A stretch of DNA of 64,000 bases from Selaginella tamariscina. Taxonomy: Eukaryota > Streptophyta > Lycopodiopsida > Selaginellales > Selaginellaceae. The position numbers and the translations under genes were made by a program. The stretch covers positions 1,482,501 through 1,546,500 of the forward strand of contig PUQB01000002.1 in assembly GCA_003024785.1 (NCBI GenBank), read 5' to 3'. Shown here one piece after another: positions 1 to 10,292 of this stretch. Below the pieces are notes generated by a model. That model saw nothing but the letters and a program-made list of their open reading frames with translations, searched no databases and was not told the origin of the DNA. Positions within the stretch are counted from its first letter, which is position 1, and the number at the start of each line of letters is the position of its first letter.

Positions 1-1
1 A

Positions 2-397
2 GCAAGGACTGTATACAGGAAGATGATGATACAGGGATTTGAGCCGGATGAGATAACTTACATAAGTATTCTTTCATCGTGTGCTCATGCAGGGCTGGTT
101 GATGAAGGATGGAGATATTTGGTATGTATGAGTGAGGATACTGGGATTTTGCCAAATGAGGAGCATTATCTGTGTGTGATTGATCTCCTTGGCCGCGCAG
201 GTAGGCTAGACGAGGCTCAAGAACTCGTGAGGGGGAACGCCTTTGGGTTTGTTGGGTGGACGAGTGTTTTGGGTTCGTGTAGAACTCATGGTGATTCAGA
301 TAGAGCTCATGGGATTTTGAAGGAGGTGATGAAGCTGGATACACAGAACTCTGCTCCATATCTCTTGCTTGCACATACGTATCATCACGCTGCTTAA
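2..397 (+). CDS. PPR protein, C-terminal part (5' partial)
   Basis: The reading frame is open from the left edge and ends at a TAA at 395-397, giving about 131 residues. It reads as the last repeats of a PLS-subfamily pentatricopeptide repeat protein: a segment with PDEITYISILSSCAHAGLVD, then YLCVIDLLGRAGRLDEAQEL, then a tail close to the usual 'APYVLLSNIY' start of the E region. PPR proteins of this class bind organelle RNA in mitochondria or plastids and guide editing or processing. No E+ or DYW domain follows; the protein stops where the E motif would begin, so it is short for an editing factor. Broken copies of this same 3' end recur at 2.35, 7.4 and 13.4 kb. PPR family is well supported; organelle and function are inference. 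Confidence 0.85.
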   Translation, partial: ARTVYRKMMIQGFEPDEITYISILSSCAHAGLVDEGWRYLVCMSEDTGILPNEEHYLCVIDLLGRAGRLDEAQELVRGNAFGFVGWTSVLGSCRTHGDSDRAHGILKEVMKLDTQNSAPYLLLAHTYHHAA

Positions 398-751
398 TTA
401 TACACCTGGACGCGTGTGTGTATATATAAACATACATATATATGGAACCTCATGGGTGCTCTAGATACCTGTTGTTTCACCACCAAATTGTTCATAAACA
501 TGACTATTTAATGTTAATACTTGTGAATATGAATGAATGAATATGCTGTGGTGCTGCACTTGATCGGATGTAAGGAGAACACCACATTTTAAAATATATT
601 AACGAATACTAATTATTTACATAAAGATGAGAAATATTGTATTATTGTTTATTTTTACATAAAAAATATGAACATGATTAACATATCACAAAGTTTCCAT
701 ATCATTTCGTATTAGATGTTAAATGCACACAGTCCATGATATCCAAAATAC
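398..751. other. AT-rich 3' flank
   Basis: Noncoding AT-rich sequence between the PPR stop and the minus-strand coiled-coil exons. It holds a short alternating TA/CA stretch near 418-442. No gene is visible. Confidence 0.5.
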
Positions 752-1214
752 CTTCAAGTGCCGCTAGACATTTCTTTAGCTCATTCTGTAGCTGAAGATA
801 AACAAAGGAGAAGGTGTATGTTTGTGTGCCACACAATTATACATACCTTATTGTGTTGTTTCACATGATCCAGCTTCAGTGCTTTTAATTCCATCTCTGC
901 TCGAGTGCGGTTCACTTGTATTACTCCTTCTAGAGTTGCTATCTTCTTATTTGCAGCCTCAAGGGAATCCTCAAGTTCTTGAATGCGAGCACCCAGCGTT
1001 GCTAGCTTCTTGTCTTTGTCCGGAATCATTTTATGGCATCTTTCCTGTAAACAAATGTGTAAATCTCTCTCTCCCTCTCTAGATTTACCTCATGTGACTT
1101 CTGTAGAATCTGGAGAAGTTGTTCCTGCCCCTTGAGAAAAGTTTCTTCCATTCGATAGATTTTATTATTGAAAGCATCCTGTTTAGACTGCAGCTCCCTG
1201 TTCTGTTGCATCTC
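752..1214 (-). CDS. Coiled-coil protein, three exons (partial)
   Basis: Three exons with clean splice borders lie on the minus strand: 1089-1214 (42 codons), 847-1044 (66 codons) and 752-791 (13 codons plus one base). Each is preceded by AG and followed by GT, and the phases fit. The product is heptad-rich and charged, for example RIQELEDSLEAANKKIATLE, so a long coiled coil is likely. Neither a start codon nor a C-terminus can be placed, so this is an internal fragment of a longer gene or a duplicated fragment. Related exons occur on the plus strand at 6.3-7.0 and 10.3-11.2 kb. I cannot name the parent; golgin-, kinesin- or myosin-like coiled coils are all possible. Of the three loci, this one has the fewest breaks. 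Confidence 0.6.
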
Positions 1215-2287
1215 CTGTAAAAGAATTACACAATACTTAGTTGCCTCCCGGCATTTACTATTTTACAAGGCAAAGGTTGTTTTTAATGCATTACAAATGT
1301 GGTACTATGGATGATTACACACCACACACGCGCGATTGAACACTGTAAGGAAGTAGAATTACGTAATGCACTTATAAAAGTTAGGTGGAATATTTAAGAA
1401 TATACTAATAACATGTGTACATAATTCTAAACAGGTATATATCGCGTGATATGAAATAATACATATATGTTTACAGATATGTATATGCGTGTGTAAAAAG
1501 GTGTATATACAAAACCGCTGTCAATGGCATATACCGTCTGCCTACGTGTAACCTCTTATAAAAATAGCAAATAAATTTATACCTTTCACTTTACATAACG
1601 ATTTACTTAGATTTACAGTTAATAACCGTTTATATATATATAATGATTTACTTAGATAATCTACAGTGTTAAGTACCGACGTGTTACCTATAGTGTTCTC
1701 AATTATAACTTTTTAATATTAAATGATTTACGTAGATAAGTACCGACGTATTATCAATTAATGACACATATATAGATAATGATAATCTATAGTGTTTTTT
1801 TTTCAATTTACATAGATAAATGATTTACTTAGATATTCTAGCCGTAAAGTGTCATGTTTAGTATCGACGTGTTATATATAATGATAATCTATTTTCAATA
1901 TTAAATAATCTACTTAGATAAATGATATACGTACAGCTCTCAATTATAACTTTTTAATATGAAATTATTTAATTAGATATTCTACAGCCCTCATGCAGGT
2001 GCAATGTTGTTTTTTAAATCGTTTACAGGAGTAAAATTCTCCCTATAAAAATCTTCTCTTTTTTTTTTCTGGTTCTGCATTTCCGATGTGTATATATATG
2101 TATATATCATCAACCGATTATACATATATATTATCAATAGATCATACAAAAAATATGTATCTACCTAAATAGAGTTTTAATAGTTAGCTGCAGATACAAT
2201 TCTCAAGGATGCTGCGTTAAAATACTGCACACCACCAAAAACCACCATATATAACACGTCAAAATATAATATATATGAACACAAATA

Positions 2288-2325
<38 letters not shown>

Positions 2326-3401
2326 ACACATTTGCACTGTAATCGTAGACCTTAAGAACTCGTGAGAGGGAAAGGTTGGGTTTGTTGCAGAACTCTGCTC
2401 CATATCTCTTGCTTGCACTTACGTATCGTCATGCTGCTTAATTATCTGACCATTTAATGTTAATACTTGTGAATATGATGCGATCGTCGTCAACCTAGAT
2501 ATTTATTTCATATCCTCTTTCTATCCAGCTTAACACTCTTCTCTTTTTCTGTCAGTAAACATCTAATATGCAACATGTATAGTGATATACAAAATACCTT
2601 CATGTGCTGCTCGGCATCTCTTTAACTCATTCTGTACTCTTTGAAGCTGCAAAAAAAGAAAAAAAAAAATGGAAAAGGTTAATAAGCTATTTATTTAATA
2701 ATCATACCGTCTCGGCACAAACTTTCTCGTACTTATATAAGTATTATTTCATCGTATTCATGTATTCAAGACTTAACGTTGGATAACCACATGTTGCACA
2801 AGTGTTTTGGGTTGATTTAGATAAAGATAATGGGATTTTGAATGAGTCATTCCCTAGAAGAACACATATTGCATGTATACTTCCTATTAACACGCATATT
2901 CAGTTATACATGTGTACAGAACACACACACAACATGCAGTATACCAAGATCTTTCTCTATTTATCTGTCTATCTAGACACACATACGCACAACACTAATA
3001 ACCAACCAGAAAGAGAGAGAGATGTGTCTATAAGGTGTCCGCATAGGCATTAATACGTACACATTCAGTCATACGTTGACACACATATGTATATATGTGT
3101 GTTAATAGGAAGTATACATGCACATATAGAACACATACGTCACATACACATACCACACCCACACACACACACACACACTTATACACATGCATACATGTGC
3201 TTCTTTGTGTAATAAGAATCCCACGCACGCCCCACCAAACATACCCAGTATGTATGTATGAAACGTATGTGTATAAGAATAATAGCCGTATTAGGCTCTG
3301 CACGCGCTTGCGTGTGCACACATAATATATGGATAAGTGTGTATATGTGTGTGCGTTACCATGAGGGACACACACCGACCGGCAATTAAAATTATGATAA
3401 T
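1215..3401. other. AT-rich spacer with microsatellites and gene scraps
   Basis: AT-rich DNA in which a short block related to 'tgatttacttagata' recurs several times between about 1,600 and 1,970. A (CA)n tract lies at about 2,289-2,318. From 2,850 to 3,350 there are CA/TG-rich blocks that resemble blocks near 4.3 and 5.5 kb. Long open frames here are made of Cys/Val/Thr/His repeats from microsatellites and are not genes. Confidence 0.6.
2354..2442 (+). pseudogene. PPR 3'-end fragment
   Basis: This stretch repeats the end of the PPR gene at the window start: the 'aagaactcgtgag' block is joined, after an internal loss, to the last 45 or so bases including 'tctcttgcttgcac' and the stop region. 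It is too short and too deleted to code. A second scrap resembling the 'gggattttgaaggagg' part lies near 2,800-2,850. Confidence 0.75.
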
Positions 3402-3406
3402 AAAAA
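3402..3406 (-). terminator. Pol III T-run terminator of tRNA-Ile
   Basis: Five consecutive T on the minus strand directly after the tRNA 3' end, the usual RNA polymerase III stop signal. Confidence 0.75.
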
Positions 3407-3480
3407 TGGCCTATGCAGGTTTCGAACCTGCGACCTTTGCGTTATTAGCACAACGCTCTAACCAGCTGAGCTAATAGGCC
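3407..3480 (-). tRNA. tRNA-Ile (anticodon AAU)
   Basis: The minus strand gives a complete 74-nt cloverleaf. The acceptor stem GGCCUAU pairs perfectly with AUAGGCC, the discriminator is A, the D arm is UAGCUCAGCUGGUUAGA, the anticodon loop CUAAUAA carries AAU, and the T arm contains GGUUCGAAACC. There is no intron. A run of five T follows at once on the minus strand, as expected for Pol III termination. It forms an inverted pair with the tRNA at 3,775, and both carry similar AT-rich 5' flanks. This is probably a functional isoleucine tRNA gene. Confidence 0.95.
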
Positions 3481-3774
3481 TTAACGTTAAAAAAATAAAA
3501 TAAAATAAAATTCCTAATAATAATAAATCGCTTTAATAATATAATACAATAAATAAAGTAAAATCAGAAGAAACATACAAAATTGTAAAAGTGCCTCTGT
3601 GTGTGTGTTTGTGAATATAGTTTAACGTGCTATATATGGTGGGTTTTGGTGGTGTGCAGTATTTTAGAGAAATGTATCTTTGCAGCTATTAAAACTCTAT
3701 TTAGGTATATTTTTCCTTCAAAACATCACATTTTAAAGTCATTTATTATTATTTGGGAAATTATTATTTGTTAA
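3481..3774. repeat. Spacer between inverted tRNA-Ile genes
   Basis: The outer ~55 bp on each side are inverted copies of each other ('ttaac..taataataataaat' against its reverse complement at 3,725-3,774). The duplicated unit therefore includes the tRNA and its 5' flank. The middle is CA/TG-rich and shares the 'ggtgggttttggtggtgtgcag' block with 9,190 and 12,410. Confidence 0.65.
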
Positions 3775-3848
3775 GGCTTATTAGCTCAGCTGGTTAGAGC
3801 GTTGTGCTAATAACGCAAAGGTCGCAGGTTCGAAACCTGCATAAGCCA
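3775..3848 (+). tRNA. tRNA-Ile (anticodon AAU), second copy
   Basis: A 74-nt cloverleaf identical in D, anticodon and T arms to the minus-strand copy at 3,407-3,480. It differs in the acceptor stem, which is GGCUUAU/AUAAGCC instead of GGCCUAU/AUAGGCC, so one C-G pair has become U-A on both sides. The stem stays perfectly paired. The downstream T-run is weaker: TTT at 3,849-3,851, then TTTT near 3,865. Probably functional. Confidence 0.93.
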
Positions 3849-4712
3849 TTTGATTTGTTAGTGTTATTTTCAAACCTTTGATTCAACCCACCAGTAATCT
3901 AAATTCTGGTGTATACGTTTCATTGGACTTGCCGGACTTGCCAGTCGGTATGTCAGCTGCTGTCCTTCATGTATATTCTGGTAACATACACACACATATA
4001 TATACACCTATATACACATGCATATACATATATGTAAACAGATTTATGTATTGGTGTATATACACATGCATATACATATATGTAAACAGATTTATGTATT
4101 AGTATATATCACACGCGCACTAGATATATATGTGTTTACATCGAGTGTCCATGCCTCTCTCTTTTTCTCACACACACACATACACGCGCGCCCGGAACCT
4201 AATACAGTTATTATCCGTATGAATATACGTGCACATATATTTCATACATACACACTGAGTATGTTTGGGCGTCAATGTGTGGGGCGCGTCGGACTTGTTA
4301 CATAAAGAAGCACATGTGTGCATGTGTACAAGTGTGTGTGTGTGTGTGCATGTATACTTTCAATTAAAGCGCATATTCGGTTATACATGTGCACAGATAT
4401 ATTCAGAACATATAAATACACACAACATGCAGTATAGCAATGGTTGCATATGTGTGTGTGTGTCTCTATATATATAGAGAGAGATGTGTCTATACCTGCC
4501 TTTGACGTACACATTCACATTGACACACATGTGTGTGCGCGTGCCGTATTTAAGAGATACGGAAGTGGAAAAGGGCTGTATGGAATGGTGCACCTGGGAA
4601 TGAAAGAAGTACATATTGTAGCTGCTGCATATACTGTATCTGCTGTTCTAGAAAAGAAGCGTTCTACTACATGATATTATGGAATATACTTAAGCTAATA
4701 TCTCAAATGTTA
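3849..4712. other. Microsatellite-rich spacer
   Basis: CA/TG-rich sequence with a tandem duplication of a block of about 56 bp at about 4,010-4,110 ('catgcatatacatatatgtaaacagatttatgta' twice). A block at 4,265-4,680 is a relative of the palindrome segment at 5,450-5,900. No gene is supported. Confidence 0.55.
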
Positions 4713-5990
4713 GCGGCTGTGATTAACCCAGTATATCATACATTCACCAGTGATATATAAACTTCCATATTGCATCAATGTATGCAATCGTAACTTTGAA
4801 ACTTTGAGGTTCGACACGCATGTCACTCACAGATATATATATAGAGAGAGAGAGAGATAAAGAAGAATAAATTATAGTGTAGGCCCAAGGGACATTGTAT
4901 GTCCGATCGGCTAGTTTTCACAATCCGTATGTTATTAAAACTCTTGTATTAATCACGCCTGCGGATTTAAATCCATACGTCGTTATTAAATATTATAAAA
5001 TATAATTTTTTAATATAAACAATTCATTAATTTATAAGTGAGAATCTGCTGTATCAAAAAATTATCAAAGTAAGAATCTGTTATATTATAGACGAATATG
5101 CAAAACTATTGACAAATACATCTTCGTCTAACGGTTTTTCAGTGATTTAATGTGCTACAGAAGGTTATATATTAGGTTCCGTGCTTCCATTCCATGGGGT
5201 ATTGTGGAAAGGTCGTAGGTTCTTTACTTCTATGGGCTATTGTATCTTAAGTCAAGTTATTTAAAGTGTGTATACATGTTTTACTTTATGTAATTTATTT
5301 AATATTATAGACGCTTGCTGTTGGAGTCTATTCCATATCTGACGTAAGTATCGTGTGTGTGCGCGTTGGACAGTTTATATTTAACTAATATATCTACTGG
5401 GAGGTTTACATAGGCAGATGGTATATGCCATTGATGCGGCAATGGCCAATAGCGTCAATCTAATGACGGATTCTTGTTACACAGAAGCACGTGTGTGAAT
5501 GTGTACAAGTTTGTGTGTGTGATGTGTATTTCTCTGTATGTGTTTGTTGTATGTGCGTCTCTTTATATGTGCATGTATGTGCACAGATATATTCACAACA
5601 CACACAACATGCAGGGTTAGTAATGTTGTGCGCATGTGTGTCTATATATATACCCATATGCAATATCTATGTCTCTCTCTCTCTCTCTAAATAGAGAGAT
5701 GTGCCTATAAGGTTATCGCCATAGGCATTGATACCTGCTCTAGTCATACATTGACACACATACAAATATGTATGTATATATATGTGTATATAGGCATAAA
5801 GGTGGTGTATTTGAGAGATATAGAAGTGGAAAATGGCTGTTTAAAATGGCACCATTTACCATTTGGAACAAGGATGTACATATATGTAGGTCACATGAGA
5901 TTTATATGTTCAGTTTGAAGCTTGCGAATGCATGTTTATATGGGCAAATTTGTGCGGTGGTTAAGCTGGTGTATGATGTCTAATCCTTAT
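4713..5990. repeat. Palindrome left arm, outer segment A
   Basis: About 1.3 kb that reappears in reverse complement at 13,612-14,762. Matching landmarks in order include 'gcggctgtgattaaccc', 'gaatctgctgtatcaaaaaattatcaaagtaag' (in parts), 'gacgcttgctgttggagtct', 'ggcagatggtatatgcca', 'gataccaatgcc'-like sequence and 'ttcagtttgaagcttgcgaatgcatg'. The copies differ by many small indels and substitutions, so the duplication is not recent. No coding function is seen. Confidence 0.8.
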
Positions 5991-6271
5991 GTAATTATTA
6001 AGTTTTAATAAATAATGTTTTGTTTCTAATTTGATTTATATTTCTAATAATGTTACCACTGTAGTTCACGTTCTTTGTACCAAATTTGTAATGCATCGGA
6101 CTTGTCCTTCAGTAATATTAAATGCCGGGAGATTGTTGCACAAGCACAATTTTTACACGGTAACGAATTGTAGAGACTCTATGCGACCTAGACGGTCAAG
6201 GTACAAACTTGGGCTGAATATGTGAGGATGTATTATCATGTACACACGTTAGGGTTGCAAAAACATTACAG

Positions 6272-7027
6272 GAAAGCACAAGAAATGCTCAGTCTAGACA
6301 GAATGATCTCATTAATCAAATCTGCCAAGTTAAACTCTCCTCGGGGAGCAGAAGCGAGCTGCCCAGAAGACAGCAGCTCTACAAAGTCACTTGAGCTAAA
6401 TAACCAGGTAAATCTAGTGTGTGTGTGAGAGAGAGATAGAGATAGAGAGAGAGATGGAGAGATTTACACATTGTTTACAAGAAGTATATAATGAAATGAT
6501 TCAGGGTAAAGATAAGAAGCTAGCAATGCTGGGTGCTCGCACTCAAGAACTGGAGGATTGCTTTGAGGCTGGAGTAGGAAACTGCAACTCAGAAGATCGC
6601 AACTCATGAAATGATTCAGGATAAAGCAACGTTGGGTGGAGGATTACTTCGAGGCTGAAAGAGTAATAATACAAGTGAACCACACCCAAGCAGAGATGGA
6701 ACTGAAAGCACTGAAGCTGGATCACGTGAAAATACATGAAGGACCTGTCTGAACAACACAAGAAGGTATGTATAATTGTGTGTGACACACATAGACCTGT
6801 ACACACACTTCACGGGTGAAACAACAACTAGAAGAACTTGGGCAGAAAGCAGAAGAAATGCTGCAGGCCAAGCAAAATGAGATTGTAAGGCTTGTTAACC
6901 AAAACGATGAACTCCAACATAACTTTAGAGTGTAAAAAGTTCGTGCCGACAGGTATGATTATTATTGTACATAGCTTATTAATCCTCTCCGTTTTGCAGC
7001 TTGAAAGAGTACAGAAAAAGCTTGAAG
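6272..7027 (+). pseudogene. Coiled-coil exon copies (segment B)
   Basis: Exon-like pieces preceded by AG and followed by GT lie at about 6,272-6,408, 6,480-6,608, 6,670-6,765, 6,812-6,933 and 6,999-7,027. They are homologous to the minus-strand coiled-coil exons at 752-1,214 and to the array at 10.3-11.2 kb. Characteristic words are KDKKLAMLGARTQELED and LEELGQKAEEMLQAKQNEIV. Frames are interrupted: the first piece loses its frame within the exon and another lacks about half its length. It is best read as a broken duplicate. The segment sits inside the left arm of the palindrome and has no partner in the right arm. Confidence 0.65.
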
Positions 7028-7324
7028 GTATTTTGTATATCTCTATATATGTTGTATATTAGATGTTTACTGACGAATTGTACAGAAGAAATGAAAAGAA
7101 AAAAAAAAAAAGAGAAAGAATGTTAATCTGAATAGAAAGAAGAAATGAAAGAAATATTTTGAGGATTGACGACGATAACTTTATCTAATCTATATCTATC
7201 TATCTATCTATCTATCTATGTTATTTATCTTATTTATATGCTCCTTATAGTATTAATCATGTTCATAGTTTATGTTAAAATAAATAATGTGACTTCTCCT
7301 TGTACCCATGCATATTCAGTTATG
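7028..7324. other. Spacer with (TATC)n tract
   Basis: Short noncoding stretch with a poly-A tract near 7,100 and a (TCTA)n repeat at about 7,185-7,220. Confidence 0.5.
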
Positions 7325-7830
7325 TGTATCCAGCTTCATTACCTCATTCAAAATCCCGTCCACACGTCCACCCGACAAACCCAGCCTTTTCATTGCGAGT
7401 TCTTGATCCTCGTCCAGCCTACCTGTGCGGCCAAGGAGATCAATCACACACTCATTTGGCAAAATCCAGTATCGTCGCTCATGCATAGCAAATAATCGAA
7501 TCTAATGTATATACACACGCCTGTTGGTACATGAATTGAGAATGTACGCACACCGACACATGATACATGTGTATATGATTCTAACCCACCTCAAAGCGCA
7601 GCACGCTACCGAGGAAGTATGAACGCCCAGCAGTGGCAACCAGCATGGCGCATTCAACAAGCTGGAGTGTGTATTTCAAACTCTGTGATCGCTCCATTGT
7701 ATTTCCTCTCTTTTGCTGTCTAAAAAACACCTGTCTGTTCTTCCTGGCTACAATGTCTATACCTCCTATGAATTGAATCTCTTCCAGTGCAAATGTGGGG
7801 CATCCTCGAGAGCCCTAACCCTAAAAACAA
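7325..7830 (-). pseudogene. Chimeric pseudogene: DUF2232-like exon 1 joined to PPR tail (segment C)
   Basis: On the minus strand, 7,586-7,812 is a copy of the first exon of the intact gene at 16,067, including its 'ttagggttagggctctcgagg' leader and the splice donor after 'cgctttgag'. It has internal deletions, including most of the Ala-rich N-terminus. Part of intron 1 follows, and the sequence then switches at about 7,500 to the 3' part of the PPR gene seen at 120-350. Neither half keeps an open frame. The same chimera lies in reverse orientation at 13,215-13,612, so the fusion came before the palindrome. Confidence 0.8.
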
Positions 7831-7849
7831 AGGTTTTAACGTACACAAC

Positions 7850-8219
7850 ATCATACATAACAAACCGAATCGTATATACACACGCTTCAGAAAAGAAGCG
7901 TTCTACTAGATGCATGAAAATGTCAGCAGTGAATAATATATATGGTAATATTTATAGTATAATGCAAACACACACATTTACATAAATTACAATAGGAATA
8001 TTCTTATCTCAAAATGTTTTGTGGTGGCTTAGCGGCTGTGATTAACCCAGTAAGATTGCTTCTATATATCATGCATTCACTAATGATATCTAAACTTCCA
8101 TATTTGCATCTATGTATGCAATCGTGAGTTTGAGGTTCTCCACACACACACACTTCCACTCACGGATATATATAGTATTACATTTTGTAAGTAGTTGAGA
8201 AAGATAGTTTAGAATTAAA
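7850..8219. repeat. Block repeated at 15.1 kb
   Basis: Contains 'agaagcgttctacta', 'ggtggcttagcggctgtgattaaccc' and 'ttacattttgtaagtagttgagaaagatag', all repeated in the same order at 15,120-15,370. It forms the first part of a direct repeat that continues into segment D. Confidence 0.7.
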
Positions 8220-8339
8220 ACTGGCACAATTCTTCTTTATCTATAACTAGATGGTGTCTGATATGTCATCTTACATGGTTTCGCAATCGGCAGAGACCAA
8301 AATATGACTGAAGAAATGTATTATAAATCATATATCGTA

Positions 8340-8379
<40 letters not shown>

Positions 8380-9039
8380 GCACACACACATATAGATATA
8401 TACGTGTGGACGTTAATTTTCTATGCTGATATGCATTCGTACATGCAAACACACACCCACACGCACGTGCGTCTATAGATAACTGAAGATATACAGATCC
8501 ATACACACACTAGGGAGCATCATCCTACCATCTGTGTTATTAGTTACTATATTATGGTTTGTATTGATTTAGAACACACACACACAGACACAGAGACAAA
8601 TATATATACACATTTATCAGCAATACATACATCCCGACATCTATGTACGTATACATGTATACACAACACAAGTAAGACAGATGTATAACATATACACATA
8701 TGGCACAGCATTATCTCTAAATGTGTTACACACACACACATATCATTCTTTGCTACCTGTTTACACACACAACATTATATACACACGTCTCTCTCTCTCT
8801 CACACACACACACGCACACGCACGGACGCACACACAATTTGGAAGGTCGTCGAGCTATTTTAAAGGAATGTTAAAAGTTTATTCATGGGGCAAAATTACA
8901 ACCAACAATTCCAAATTTTTCCCCTACATATTGTGCCGTTTGTACTACTTTGCTAGCTAGCTAAAAATACTATGTACACATTAAACCATGTTCCACCACC
9001 TCACTACGTCAGCAGCCAGTCGTCGAGCTATTTTACAGG

Positions 9040-9140
9040 TATGATGGCCTTTACTGAGTGACGAGCTACTTTGAGGACTTGGGTACAAGGTCTACTTGTG
9101 TCACCGTTGCAATGCCCGGGCAGCTGGTTAAAGAAGTGTA
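9040..9140 (+). pseudogene. Unidentified exon-like piece
   Basis: Follows an AG ('ttttacag') and begins 'gtatgatggcctt'. The partner copy on the minus strand at about 12,490-12,578 reads through as MMAFNESRATLRAWVQ..MPRQLVKE, while this copy has an in-frame stop. Conservation between arms reflects duplication only. I do not recognise the parent gene. Confidence 0.4.
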
Positions 9141-9371
9141 TACACACGTGCACACACAATTATATATATACTTACATCTGTTATATATGGTGGGATTTGG
9201 TGGTTTGCAGTTAGCATGCTTGAGAAATGTATCTGAGATATATATTTTTCTTATAATCTGTTGATGATATATATAGAGAGAGAAATTCAAGTTAAGGCAC
9301 TTCAAAACATTCTTACACTTAAGTTTATATTATTAAATAATTTATTATTATTAGACAAATTGTTTTTGCGA

Positions 9372-9434
9372 GGGCTTCGCTAGAGCCTTGTACTAATAAG
9401 GTAAATGTCGTAGGTTCGACACCTGCATGGGCCA
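9372..9434 (+). pseudogene. tRNA-Ile pseudogene (D arm lost)
   Basis: The T arm, part of the anticodon arm (AAU preserved) and the 3' acceptor 'gggcca' resemble the intact tRNA-Ile genes. The D arm is deleted and the anticodon stem has changed. Its 5' flank is the same AT-rich block as in the other copies. Confidence 0.8.
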
Positions 9435-9439
9435 ATTAA

Positions 9440-9915
9440 AATTTTTTAGGGTTAGTTTGTCGGCAAAATGCTCCAAACCCTGACCTATAATAATAGATAT
9501 ATTTGAATTTATGTTTGCAAATGTTAACCTGTCTATCACATAAGTTTTCACACTCACACAAACACGCGCGCACACGTATACTTACAGATATGGAGTAGAC
9601 TCCAGCCAGAAGAAGGACCAAATACCAGCAAGCATCTATAGTGTCATTAATTATAATTGGGGGGGGGGGAGTAATTCTAAACTCACAAAATGTAAGTATT
9701 TATATATTATAGCTAGCTGGTGTCTGGGTTTAGGGTTTTGAGACGTTCATAAGTAAAGAATCGGCAGAGACAAAAAGATCATCTTACATGCACGATCGGC
9801 AGAGACCAAAATATGTCTGAAGAAAGGGCTGATATGTATTCATACGTGCAAACACACACCCGCAAGCGCGCGTGCCTATAGACAACAGATAAGGATACAT
9901 TGTAATGCATTGAAT
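9440..9915. repeat. Palindrome left arm, innermost segment
   Basis: Matches 11,385-11,900 in reverse complement: 'ggagtagactccagccagaagaag', 'tagctggtgtctgggtttagggttt', 'tctgaagaa..gctgatatg' and 'agacaacagataaggat' all have partners. An 11-base G run starts at 9,660. It marks the inner edge of the palindrome. Confidence 0.8.
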
Positions 9916-10292
9916 AAAAACAACTTTTGACTTATCCTTCCGTAATACTAAATGCCGGGTCACAATCTCTAGACGGTAAAGATATATATGAAGCGTGTGT
10001 GGTAACCCAGTCTGAGAGGAGAGTGCGGAATTTAAAAGATGGTTTGAAAAATGTGGGTTGAATCTAGTGATGAAGAGCTATGCGACCTGGAAGGGCAAGG
10101 TACAAACTTGTGCTGAGTTTTTATGATTTTGATTTTCTAGTGGCTTCATTGCAGTGATGGTTGAGGAAGGGCGATGCATGAATCAACTCATGAGAATGTT
10201 CATATGCGAAGAAAATCAGCTTAAAATGCAGTATGTGTGTATGGGTATGTCTTCTCATGTACGCACACATAAGGGTTGCAAAAACATTACAG
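9916..10292. other. Left part of palindrome centre
   Basis: Single-copy spacer leading into the coiled-coil exon array. 'atgcgacctggaagggcaaggtacaaacttg' near 10,079 is shared with 6,180 ahead of segment B, so the B-like unit begins here. Confidence 0.5.

Larger units (their letters stand above)
8220..9439. repeat. Palindrome left arm, segment D
   Basis: About 1.2 kb repeated in reverse complement at about 12,052-13,215. Shared landmarks include 'agaccaaaatatgactgaag' (a decayed remnant of exon 2 of the DUF2232-like gene with its splice acceptor), the (TC)n(AC)n tract at 8,340-8,390, 'acactagggagcatcat', 'cacagcattatctctaaatg', and an exon-like piece at 9,040-9,140. At 9,372 both arms carry a tRNA-Ile remnant. 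The arms are diverged but collinear. Confidence 0.8.

Noticed and set aside
3028-3375. Long open frames rich in Cys, Val, Thr and His (also at 4,265-4,674, 5,460-5,694, 8,547-8,863, 13,851-14,179)
   Set aside because: They are translations of (CA)n/(TG)n microsatellites and have no start context, domains or splice structure.
8547-8768. Open frame with QVAKNDMCVCVTHLEIMLCHM, also found at 12,673-12,915
   Set aside because: The two copies match because they are palindrome arms; the sequence is largely microsatellite.
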